Positions 8,381-16,116 of a stretch of DNA of 64,000 bases are shown one piece after another. The position numbers and the translations under genes were made by a program. Below the pieces are notes generated by a model. It was not told the origin of the DNA and ran no database searches. It saw only the letters and a list, made by a program, of their open reading frames with translations. The DNA is from a bacterium (GTDB taxonomy: Bacteria > Electryoneota > JAOADG01): contig JAOADG010000004.1 in the NCBI GenBank assembly GCA_026417415.1, positions 1 through 64,000 on the forward strand, in the 5' to 3' direction. Position 1 is the first letter of the stretch, and every line of letters starts with the position of its first letter.

Positions 8381-11300
8381 TTACTTTACTAAGATCATTT
8401 TTTTAAATGAATGATACCCACCACTTTCTAATTGGTACACATAGACACCAGCAGCCAACTGCGAAGCATCAAAACGAACCGAATGATAACCTGCAGGTAA
8501 AGATTGATTGAGCAACTCTACCACTTTCTGACCTAATAAATTATACACAGTGAGTTTTGTAAAGCCATCTTTTGGCAGATCAAAACGTATTTCTGTGCTA
8601 GGATTAAACGGGTTGGGAAAGTTTTGGTGGAGTTGATAGTGAGTTGGGAGTGTATTTAGACCAATGGGAATGTTGGTAGTCCCTTGGAACCAATCAAGAA
8701 TAGGCGCCAGCACTTGTTGTACGCTTGTCCGATTTCCACTGCGATGAATACCTTCTATTCCAAACCCAAAGGTAATGGTTCGTGCTTGTTGTGGATCTTC
8801 TGTACCAAATGCAATGCAAGCGGAATAGTTCGCATTTTCGTATCGGTACACTTCTATTCCACCATCCCGAGGGTTTAATCCGTCAGGTGCAACCTGATTG
8901 CAAGCCCCCACACCCCCCACGATGTATAAACGTCCAATACTTAAATTGCTTAACGGATTTCCAACCACCGTTAACGGTCTAATTGAATCGGTAGCGATAT
9001 CTACTTTCAAACGCTCTAACAAGGAGGGGTATTGTTGTAGTTCTGAAATGTGTTGTCCACTAATTAACAATTTTCCGCCACGGTCTAAAAAATCCACCAA
9101 ACCGTTTACCAATGCTGGTGTAAATACGTTTCTTGAATTTCCACCTAACCAAAACACTTGAGTGTGAGTTTGGAATAAGGATAAACGTACGGTGTTTGAT
9201 GTACCCACATATGCAAAATATGGAACGGATAATGAATCTAACGCTTCTGTAACAAAGGATTGTAAGAATCGCGAGGTATCCATAGAAATGACGGCAAGAT
9301 TAGGAACTCCCAATAGCAGTTTGATTGAATCCGTGGCAACATAATTTCCATTCGCCGTACGAATGATCTTTAACCAAGTGTACCGTGGTGTACCAGAAAG
9401 ATTTTGAAACATCAATGGTCCCACAGTTACCTCGTATCCAGCAGGGAACACTCCCAAAGCCATCGGCGCTGGAAGTTGTAATCCCACATCGTTGCATTCA
9501 AAGCGTAACTGTACATTGGTGGCAGGAGGTGGATACAAGGTCAAATCGTTTCGTATGGTGCAGATCATTGCCATGGTTTCACCCGTTTCAAAATACAAAT
9601 CCCCATCACCAATAGAACCACCCAATCCATCAATTCGTGTGTTTAGATTTCGGACGACTAAATTTGGAATTACACCCGGTCCGATCCCATGATGTCCAAA
9701 AGTAGCATAGAGTGTAGCCGAGTGGGGTGTGCCATTGGCTAAATTGTTGTCATTATCATCGGTTTCTAAAATATCCACAAAGTAGTCATAGAAAGTTTCA
9801 CCTAAAGCATACTTCGCAAAATGGATTAATGAATCAGTCGTAGGAGCACCTAATGCAGTTCGTGTACGCCAAAAAGCCCCACTGGCGATCATTCCATCGG
9901 TATGAACTTGATTTACCCAACTGCCGGGGTAGCGGCGGTCGTTTTGGAGATTCCGCATGTAACCACCGTTTACATACAATCCCCCTTCACCCATAAGTGG
10001 TTCATTGGTAATGGTACAGGCAAAATAGTCGGACCATGCTTCATTCAAAGCGCCCGATTGGCCTGTATAGGGGAGTGTCCCTTCAGGATAAATGCCATCG
10101 GTGATCCCATGAGTGTATTCATGGTAAATAACATCAGCAAACATCGCTAAATTGTAAAAGGTAATCCCACCGGCACCAAAATGAATCCCTTGTCCATTCC
10201 AGTAAGCGTTGTCATAATTAGGTATATTGACAGTACCGGGCATAGAGTAATCCAAAGCGTGGTAAGAGGTATCTAACCGTTGGATCCAATCGTGCATAAA
10301 GGTCATATGCCAATACAAATTGGGTTCAGAAAGGAGTGCAGGAGGGGCTAAAAACGTCAATTCTAAAGGGGATGTGCCGTTTCTACTGACTTGTGCGCGA
10401 TTGATGCTGGTTACGGCTGGATAAACATTGGCATAAGGTCCTTGTAAGGTAGCACTGGCTGAAAAAGGACCTGAACCTGAAGAACGCCATCGTTGTGCGA
10501 ACCCATTGGTGTCTGTTAAGGCGGTGCCATTTTGAATAGAAACTTGTAGCGCACGCATACCACGGAGTTCAGGGCTGTCATTTAAATAACGGTGTCTAAC
10601 GGGACCTCGTACTATCGTTTGCATCCAATCAAAATGGACGCGATTGCTTTCCCCTAATATTTCAGCGGTTACTGCAGAAACATACACTTCTGGCCGATCG
10701 TCGTGTTGAACATCTAAAACCGCATAATAAGCTGCTCGTAGTGTAGGTCCTGTTTCAAAAGTTCCATTGGTTAAATACCAAACGGGGGTAATGGAAGTTA
10801 CTTTGCCACCGTAGGTTTGTTCAAGACGTTGTTTACAGAAATCTGTTGAAAGTTGATGGAACTCTTTGATATTTGCAGGATTCGCGACTCCCAGTTGAAG
10901 TATTGGTATGGTACCATCTTCAGCAATTCTAAAGGATACAGTAGCATTATGCACAGGGATTTGGTGAATGATTTGACGATAATGTACGTACCACTTTTTA
11001 GAATTTGGATGAAACACAGCCAGTGGTAAAAGATCGATAGGTTGATGATATACGTAATACGATATTCGTTTTAAGATTAACTCGCCTATCGCAACCGCTT
11101 CTTGTTCTGTAGTTGGATACTTACACTGTAAACCGTTTCCAAATAGACGCCAACAAGAAAGACCATCGTTTCTTGCGTAACCACTCCATTCCTTCCCACT
11201 CATTCCTTTTAAAACCTTGAGCACTGATTGCGATTCTATAGGTAGTGCTGAAAAAGTTTCTTGTTCAACTGTGCGTACAGGATTCTGGGTTACCTTGGTG

Positions 11301-11386
11301 TGTTGAGGAAATCCTATTGCAAAAGCATATCCTACTATGAATAGTACAAAACCAAAACCGAAAAATCCCTTCAAAATTTTTTGCAT
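8381..11386 (-). CDS. Secreted zinc metallopeptidase (M4/M36-like) with type IX sorting domain
   Basis: A 1001-residue secreted protein. After an N-terminal hydrophobic signal segment (FFGFGFVLFIVGYAFA) comes a prodomain region (to about residue 240) and a gluzincin catalytic core. HEYTH is at residues 422-426 and NEAWSDYF at 448-455, so E449 would be the third zinc ligand, as in thermolysin/fungalysin-type enzymes. About 300 residues follow with CARDB-like and GATase-like beta/alpha character (roughly 575-890), then a C-terminal sorting domain with PNPFNPSTEIRFDLP, NLLGQKV, AGVYVYQL and the terminal KKMILVK. In Bacteroidota-type bacteria this tail directs export through the type IX system. 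It is translationally coupled (TAATG) to the upstream TPR gene. Substrate unknown. M36 versus M4 cannot be settled by eye. Confidence 0.88.
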   Translation of the reverse strand: MQKILKGFFGFGFVLFIVGYAFAIGFPQHTKVTQNPVRTVEQETFSALPIESQSVLKVLKGMSGKEWSGYARNDGLSCWRLFGNGLQCKYPTTEQEAVAIGELILKRISYYVYHQPIDLLPLAVFHPNSKKWYVHYRQIIHQIPVHNATVSFRIAEDGTIPILQLGVANPANIKEFHQLSTDFCKQRLEQTYGGKVTSITPVWYLTNGTFETGPTLRAAYYAVLDVQHDDRPEVYVSAVTAEILGESNRVHFDWMQTIVRGPVRHRYLNDSPELRGMRALQVSIQNGTALTDTNGFAQRWRSSGSGPFSASATLQGPYANVYPAVTSINRAQVSRNGTSPLELTFLAPPALLSEPNLYWHMTFMHDWIQRLDTSYHALDYSMPGTVNIPNYDNAYWNGQGIHFGAGGITFYNLAMFADVIYHEYTHGITDGIYPEGTLPYTGQSGALNEAWSDYFACTITNEPLMGEGGLYVNGGYMRNLQNDRRYPGSWVNQVHTDGMIASGAFWRTRTALGAPTTDSLIHFAKYALGETFYDYFVDILETDDNDNNLANGTPHSATLYATFGHHGIGPGVIPNLVVRNLNTRIDGLGGSIGDGDLYFETGETMAMICTIRNDLTLYPPPATNVQLRFECNDVGLQLPAPMALGVFPAGYEVTVGPLMFQNLSGTPRYTWLKIIRTANGNYVATDSIKLLLGVPNLAVISMDTSRFLQSFVTEALDSLSVPYFAYVGTSNTVRLSLFQTHTQVFWLGGNSRNVFTPALVNGLVDFLDRGGKLLISGQHISELQQYPSLLERLKVDIATDSIRPLTVVGNPLSNLSIGRLYIVGGVGACNQVAPDGLNPRDGGIEVYRYENANYSACIAFGTEDPQQARTITFGFGIEGIHRSGNRTSVQQVLAPILDWFQGTTNIPIGLNTLPTHYQLHQNFPNPFNPSTEIRFDLPKDGFTKLTVYNLLGQKVVELLNQSLPAGYHSVRFDASQLAAGVYVYQLESGGYHSFKKMILVK

Positions 11387-12018
11387 TACGGTCTCCTTAT
11401 AGCATCCATTTTACTTTTTTTATTAAATAATCCGATATGCTGTTCGTTTTTTTGAAATGCTTCTTTCCATAGTTTATACGCTGAATCAAGTTGATTTCGT
11501 GCAAGCAGGACATCAATTTTCGTATCCACATAATCAGTACAATCAGGATGTGCGGTAACTGCTAAATCAATGTACTTGAATGCAGAATCATATTGTGCCG
11601 TAATCAGAAAAAGATTGGCTAAATTGTTGTAAGCCGCATAAAATTTAGGTGCAATTTCAATACACTTGCGATACTCTTTTTCTGCATCCGTAAAATTCTC
11701 ACCTAAACGATACACAATTCCTTTGTTATAATAGGCGCGATAGTTGTTGCTGTCCAAACGGATGGCATCATTAAATTCAAACAATGCTTTTCCTAAATCA
11801 CCATTGATTAAAAAAGCCAACCCTCGTCCCAACGCCTCTTCTGATTCCAGAATTAATCGCCCTTTTTTGAATGGATCTTCAAGAATATGGGAAAGCGAAT
11901 CTTGTTTTTTTCGTATCTCAAAGAGTGCTTTCACTTTTGGTGTGTCTGTGTAAAAGATGAATAAAGTCAGCAGAATTGACACAACAAAAATGCCAGTTGC
12001 TAGAAAAAATGTTTTCAA
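11386..12018 (-). CDS. Membrane-anchored TPR protein
   Basis: A 210-residue protein with an N-terminal hydrophobic anchor (FFLATGIFVVSILLTLFIFY), then helical repeats. At least two tetratricopeptide repeats are visible (about residues 70-140): ALFEFNDAIRLDSNNYRAYYNKG and DAEKEYRKCIEIAPKFYAAYNNLAN, with a third weaker unit after. TPRs bind protein partners. Most of the chain probably lies in the periplasm. Its stop codon shares one base with the start of the secreted peptidase (TAATG), so the two are translated together. A helper role in export or maturation of that peptidase is an inference from coupling only. Confidence 0.8.
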   Translation of the reverse strand: MKTFFLATGIFVVSILLTLFIFYTDTPKVKALFEIRKKQDSLSHILEDPFKKGRLILESEEALGRGLAFLINGDLGKALFEFNDAIRLDSNNYRAYYNKGIVYRLGENFTDAEKEYRKCIEIAPKFYAAYNNLANLFLITAQYDSAFKYIDLAVTAHPDCTDYVDTKIDVLLARNQLDSAYKLWKEAFQKNEQHIGLFNKKSKMDAIRRP

Positions 12019-12158
12019 TCGTCCGCTCCTCGATCGTTCAAATATACAAATCCATAATGTAATACAAAGTTAGTCAAAGACCATATTCTTCTTTTCAATC
12101 TACTATGTATGCCTTCAAAACGTTTTAACTAACGAATAAAAAAACGTATTATTTCTGT

Positions 12159-13472
12159 ATGAACTGGACAGAAGCAACTCTGAGATTTTTTTCCTTTCAA
12201 GACATCAACGTCCAAACTGTGGTCATAGGATCCATTCTATTGGGCGGTTTAAATGGATTGGTAGGTGCTTTTTCCGTATTAAAGAAACGAGCTTTAATTG
12301 GAGATACCATTGGCCATGCGGCTTTACCGGGAATTGCCCTTGCTTTTCTACTTACCCACGGAAAATCCACCATTAGTTTACTTTTAGGTGCGATAGTTAC
12401 AGGTTTAGCAGCAGTATGGGTCGTTTCTAAACTGCAAAACATCCCCAAAATCAAACAAGATGCTGCTTTAGGACTAACCCTTACGGTCGCTTTTGGTATC
12501 GGGGTGTTGCTGTTATCCCATATCCAACGATCCAATACTGGCAACCAATCCGGCTTAGATAAGTTTCTCTTTGGACAATCTGCCAATCTGGTCACAACGG
12601 ATGTTGTACAGATTGGAATTCTAACCATACTTGTGATTGCTACGGTAATCCTATTTTACAAAGAATTTTCACTCATTGCTTTCGATCGAAATTTTGCTCA
12701 TTCCATCGGTTGGAATGCTCATCGAATTGATATGGGGCTGCTTTTACTGACGACTCTAACCATTGCGATTTCACTACAGGCAGTAGGCGTAGTGCTAACC
12801 TCGGCAATTTTAATCATTCCATCTGCTGCAGCAAGATTTTGGACGGACCGTCTTTCAAATTTACTTGGGCTTGCTTCTTTATTTGGTATGATTAGCGGAT
12901 TAACGGGCACTTACATAAGTTTTATGGTCAAGAATATGCCGTCGGGTCCACTCATCGTTTTATCTGCTTTTGGTTTATTTCTTGTCTCCATATTGTTTGC
13001 TCCTAAAAAAGGGATCTTGGCAAAAGTTTTCCGTAAAGCGCAAAATCAAAAGAACATGGCTTGCGAGCATTTGTTGCGAGCATGTTGGGAAATCAATGAA
13101 AACCAAACAAATCCAATCCGTCAAAATATTCCCTTCAAGAATCTTCAAATGCAGCGTACATGGCAAAAAGGAGAATTGTCCAAAGCAATAAAAGTTGCGA
13201 ACAAGAAAGGGCTAATCACTTTGTCCAAAGATGGTGTTCAATTGACACCCAAAGGGGTGCAATTATCCAAAAAGGTGGTTCAATTGCATCGTTTATGGGA
13301 AAAGTACCTCATCCAAACTGCCCAATTCAAAGCCACTCACATTGAAACAGAATCTGATCTAATGGAACACTATCTTCCAGAGCACGTTCAAACTGAACTT
13401 GAGAAAGAAAATGTAGAAGATGTCGTGCCAGCATCACCGCATCCGATCATTCCGAAGCAACCTTCTGTTTAG
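12159..13472 (+). CDS. Metal ABC transporter permease (MntB/ZnuB family) fused to a DtxR-like domain
   Basis: A 437-residue protein. Residues 1 to about 285 form an ABC-3 family permease with seven to nine membrane segments and family motifs such as GDTIGHAALPGIALAFLL, typical of Mn, Zn and Fe importers. The rest (about 295-437) is soluble and resembles the winged-helix/dimerisation part of DtxR/MntR metal repressors: GLITLSKDGVQLTPKGVQLSKKVVQLHRLWEKYL, then ETESDLMEHYLPEHVQTELE. Similar fusions are known in Bacteroidota-type genomes. The domain may sense cytoplasmic metal and gate transport, or act in regulation; this is inference. It is first in a three-gene operon with the binding protein and ATPase. 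Confidence 0.85.
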   Translation: MNWTEATLRFFSFQDINVQTVVIGSILLGGLNGLVGAFSVLKKRALIGDTIGHAALPGIALAFLLTHGKSTISLLLGAIVTGLAAVWVVSKLQNIPKIKQDAALGLTLTVAFGIGVLLLSHIQRSNTGNQSGLDKFLFGQSANLVTTDVVQIGILTILVIATVILFYKEFSLIAFDRNFAHSIGWNAHRIDMGLLLLTTLTIAISLQAVGVVLTSAILIIPSAAARFWTDRLSNLLGLASLFGMISGLTGTYISFMVKNMPSGPLIVLSAFGLFLVSILFAPKKGILAKVFRKAQNQKNMACEHLLRACWEINENQTNPIRQNIPFKNLQMQRTWQKGELSKAIKVANKKGLITLSKDGVQLTPKGVQLSKKVVQLHRLWEKYLIQTAQFKATHIETESDLMEHYLPEHVQTELEKENVEDVVPASPHPIIPKQPSV

Positions 13473-13479
13473 GATACTT

Positions 13480-14436
13480 ATGCAAACGACTACTTTCAAA
13501 AAAAAGTTTCAAAGATGGTTTAGGTGGATTGTACTGGGAAGTGCTTTGTGGGCTATCTTTAGTTTCGGTTGCCAGCCCACGGTAATTCAAGGCGAATACG
13601 TATTGACAACAACAGGTATGATTGCCGATTTAGTGAGACAAGTCGCGCAAGATCAGATCCAAGTGATCTCACTTATGGGTCCAGGTGTGGATCCTCATCT
13701 ATACAAACCAACGGAAGGAGATTTGATCAGGATAAAACATGCCAAAGCCATTTTTGTTAACGGTTTGCACCTTGAAGGGAGATTGTTAGAAATTTTTGAA
13801 CGACAAAAGAAACGAAAACCGGTTCTTGCCATTAGTGATGCTATTCCTAAAGATTCGTTGATAGCACTTTCTAAAAATACCTATGATCCACACCTGTGGC
13901 ATGATCCAGTATTATGGAAAATGGCTATCCCAGAAATCACCAAAACGTTAATAGGATTATTTCCTAAACATCAATTAGAATTTGAAAAAAATGCACAACT
14001 TGCTACTGTTCGGTTAGATTCGCTACATCGTTGGATTGTTGAACAACTTGAGAACATTCCTCCTAAAAATCGTATTTTAGTGACTTCCCATGATGCGTTT
14101 TTGTATTTTGGAAAACGTTATCAAATTGAGGTACACGGTCTTCAGGGTTCTTCTACCGTAAGCGAGTACGGTTTGCAAGATATTACCCGTATGGTAGATT
14201 TTATCGTAATGAGGAAAATTCCTGCGGTCTTTGTAGAATCGAGTGTTCCAACCAAAGCCATGAATGCTGTAATAGAAGGTGCCAAAAAAAAGAATGTTCA
14301 CGTACAATTAGGGGGTATCTTGTATAGCGATGCAATGGGAAAAGAAGGGACAGCGGAAGGAACTTATGAAGGAATGATTCGTGCGAATGTACTAAAAATC
14401 AAAAGTGCTTTAATGGGTGAACGATTCAAAGAATAA
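13480..14436 (+). CDS. Metal-binding lipoprotein of an ABC importer (MntA/ZnuA family)
   Basis: A periplasmic or lipid-anchored substrate-binding protein (cluster A-I). The track ORF opens at 13420 inside the permease gene. ATG 13480 is the natural start because it lies after the permease stop and begins a signal (KKFQRWFRWIVLGSALWAIFSFGC) with a lipoprotein-type cysteine. Metal-ligand signatures are visible: GVDPHLYKPTEGDL, DPHLWHDP, HGLQGSSTVSEYG and FVESSVP. There is no histidine-rich loop, which fits Mn (or Fe/Zn) rather than classic ZnuA. About 318 residues is usual for the family. It sits between permease and ATPase genes, so it surely delivers metal to them. Confidence 0.9.
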   Translation: MQTTTFKKKFQRWFRWIVLGSALWAIFSFGCQPTVIQGEYVLTTTGMIADLVRQVAQDQIQVISLMGPGVDPHLYKPTEGDLIRIKHAKAIFVNGLHLEGRLLEIFERQKKRKPVLAISDAIPKDSLIALSKNTYDPHLWHDPVLWKMAIPEITKTLIGLFPKHQLEFEKNAQLATVRLDSLHRWIVEQLENIPPKNRILVTSHDAFLYFGKRYQIEVHGLQGSSTVSEYGLQDITRMVDFIVMRKIPAVFVESSVPTKAMNAVIEGAKKKNVHVQLGGILYSDAMGKEGTAEGTYEGMIRANVLKIKSALMGERFKE

Positions 14437-14441
14437 TACCG

Positions 14442-15221
14442 ATGAATATGGACAATTCAATCAGTTTAGAAATTCATGATATGACCGTGATGTACCAGCG
14501 AAAACGTGTACTTTGGGACATTGACATCGTTATACCCAATGGAAAATTGGTCGCTATAGTAGGTCCCAATGGTGCTGGAAAAACAACCCTTATCCGTGCT
14601 GTTTTAGGTCTTGTACCCTTGGCATCAGGATGGGTAAAAATCTTTGGAAAAAGTTACCAAGAAGTTAGAAAAGAAATAGGTTATGTTCCGCAACGTGAAT
14701 CAGTGGATTGGGATTTTCCGGCAACTGCGTTGGATGTTGTTTTAATGGGAACATACGGTAGATTAGGATGGATTAAAAGACCCGGTAAATTAGAAAAACA
14801 AATTGCTAACGATGCACTTGCTAAAGTTGGTCTTGCTGAATTAAAAGATAGACAAATTGGGGCATTATCAGGTGGACAACAGCAACGTGTTTTTTTAGCC
14901 AGAGCGCTTGCCCAACAAGCAAAACTGTACTTTATGGATGAACCGTTTGCTGCTGTAGATGCTACCACTGAAAAGAGCATCATTGAAATTCTTAAAAGTT
15001 TACGATCCGAAGGAAAGACCGTTATCGTGGTTCATCACGATCTTCATACTATCCGTGAATACTTTGAATGGGTCATCTTGATCAATCAACGTCTGATTGC
15101 TTGTGGACCTGTACAGGAGGTATTTACATCTGAGAATTTGCAAAAAACCTACGGTGGAAAGCTAACACTTTTAACAGATGTTACAGAAGCCATGGCACAA
15201 GAAAAATTAAAACCGTTGTAA
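14442..15221 (+). CDS. ATP-binding protein of the metal ABC importer (MntC/ZnuC-like)
   Basis: A 259-residue ABC ATPase that powers the metal importer encoded by the two upstream genes. Motifs in order: Walker A GPNGAGKTT (near residue 41), the Q-loop region GYVPQRESVDWDFP, signature LSGGQQQRV, Walker B LYFMDEPFA, and the H-loop (VVHHDLH). The QRESVDWDFP segment is typical of Mn/Zn-type ATPases. It begins 5 nt after the binding-protein stop; an in-frame ATG at 14448 is an alternative start. It is the last gene of the operon. Confidence 0.92.
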   Translation: MNMDNSISLEIHDMTVMYQRKRVLWDIDIVIPNGKLVAIVGPNGAGKTTLIRAVLGLVPLASGWVKIFGKSYQEVRKEIGYVPQRESVDWDFPATALDVVLMGTYGRLGWIKRPGKLEKQIANDALAKVGLAELKDRQIGALSGGQQQRVFLARALAQQAKLYFMDEPFAAVDATTEKSIIEILKSLRSEGKTVIVVHHDLHTIREYFEWVILINQRLIACGPVQEVFTSENLQKTYGGKLTLLTDVTEAMAQEKLKPL

Positions 15222-15588
15222 TCATTTGCTTCTTTACTTGTGTTTGAAATGCTATATTTCTTCATTCTCTTTCAAATGAATGTCTTACTGCTTTGATTAC
15301 GGAAGGTACTTGCTGGTAAAAATAGTATTATTTGAAGATGTGAAAAAAGTGGTGATGATGATGTAAAACTACAGCAATCAAAACGAAACCAAATGCAATT
15401 GGGACAGTTTTTGCTGTCCCAATTGCTTGACTAAATTAGGAAAGATCGTTAACTTCACTTTTTGAAATTTGAATTGAACCGACAAATTGGGAATTTTGCT
15501 TCTATTGCTGAAGGTGAGAAATCGTGTGGTTTGCCCGTTTGTCTGGTCAACAATGGATTCAATGGAATAGGAATATCACAGAGGTTCA
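15222..15588. other. Intergenic region with coding-like remnant and strong hairpin
   Basis: A 367-nt gap between the metal importer and actA. The track ORF 15462-15713 is not convincing because it runs into actA in another frame. A short plus-strand reading frame (15280-15363) encodes GRYLLVKIVLFEDVKKVVMMM before a stop. This resembles the last strand of a type IX sorting domain, so it may be a gene remnant. The strong inverted repeat at 15395-15426 follows. Confidence 0.4.
15395..15426. terminator. 13-bp perfect inverted repeat (terminator-like hairpin)
   Basis: GCAATTGGGACAG-TTTTTG-CTGTCCCAATTGC is a perfect 13-bp stem with a 6-nt loop. Neither strand shows a strong T-run after the stem, so it may be an atypical terminator or a regulatory structure. 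It lies about 160 nt before actA. Confidence 0.5.
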
Positions 15589-16101
15589 ATGCAACTAAAA
15601 AAACTTTTTTCTACGGTAATCAGCGTATTGATTCTGATTATTTTACTAATCTATTGGTGGCGTCAAAATCAATGGAATGTTGGCTACCAACCGACCCAAC
15701 CAATTCCGTTTAGTCATAAAGCCCATGTTCAACTGAATAAAATGGATTGTATGTATTGCCACTACAATGTGGAACGAAGTATTCATGCGACCATCCCTTC
15801 CAGTAATGTTTGCATGAATTGCCATTCTTTAATACGTGTGGATAAGCCTGCTATCCAAAAACTGACGGAATTGTACAATGCAGGAAAACCTGTAGAATGG
15901 ATACGAATTCATCGTACCCCAGATCATGCTTACTTTTCGCATAAAAATCATATTGCAAAAGGTTTTCAATGTATTGATTGTCATGGTGACATTGGGTCTA
16001 TGGATGTAGTGAAACAAGCAAAACGTTTAGAAATGGGCGATTGTGTATCCTGTCACCGTTTGAATAATGCCCCTACAACCTGTAATACATGTCACCAGTA
16101 A
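15589..16101 (+). CDS. actA: Alternative complex III subunit ActA (pentaheme cytochrome c)
   Basis: A 170-residue protein with an N-terminal membrane anchor (FSTVISVLILIILLIYWW) and five CxxCH heme-binding motifs: CMYCH, CMNCH, CIDCH, CVSCH and CNTCH. This is the pentaheme subunit of alternative complex III, a quinol oxidase unrelated to bc1 that passes electrons to cytochrome c or directly to an oxidase. The hemes face the periplasm. The ATG has an AGAGG ribosome-binding site. actB follows within 15 nt and the act gene order is complete, which makes the identification firm. Confidence 0.95.
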   Translation: MQLKKLFSTVISVLILIILLIYWWRQNQWNVGYQPTQPIPFSHKAHVQLNKMDCMYCHYNVERSIHATIPSSNVCMNCHSLIRVDKPAIQKLTELYNAGKPVEWIRIHRTPDHAYFSHKNHIAKGFQCIDCHGDIGSMDVVKQAKRLEMGDCVSCHRLNNAPTTCNTCHQ

Positions 16102-16116
16102 GTGAGAGCAATCCTT

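Noticed and set aside
13420-13479. Upstream extension of the metal-binding lipoprotein
   Set aside because: It overlaps the permease gene and would put charged residues before the signal peptide; ATG 13480 is better.
15462-15713. 83-codon ORF before actA
   Set aside because: It runs into actA in another frame, has no ribosome-binding site and contains the actA ribosome-binding site region; composition does not look like a protein family.
16102-16116. GTG start for actB
   Set aside because: It directly follows the actA stop and lacks spacing for a ribosome-binding site; ATG 16117 fits the family start.
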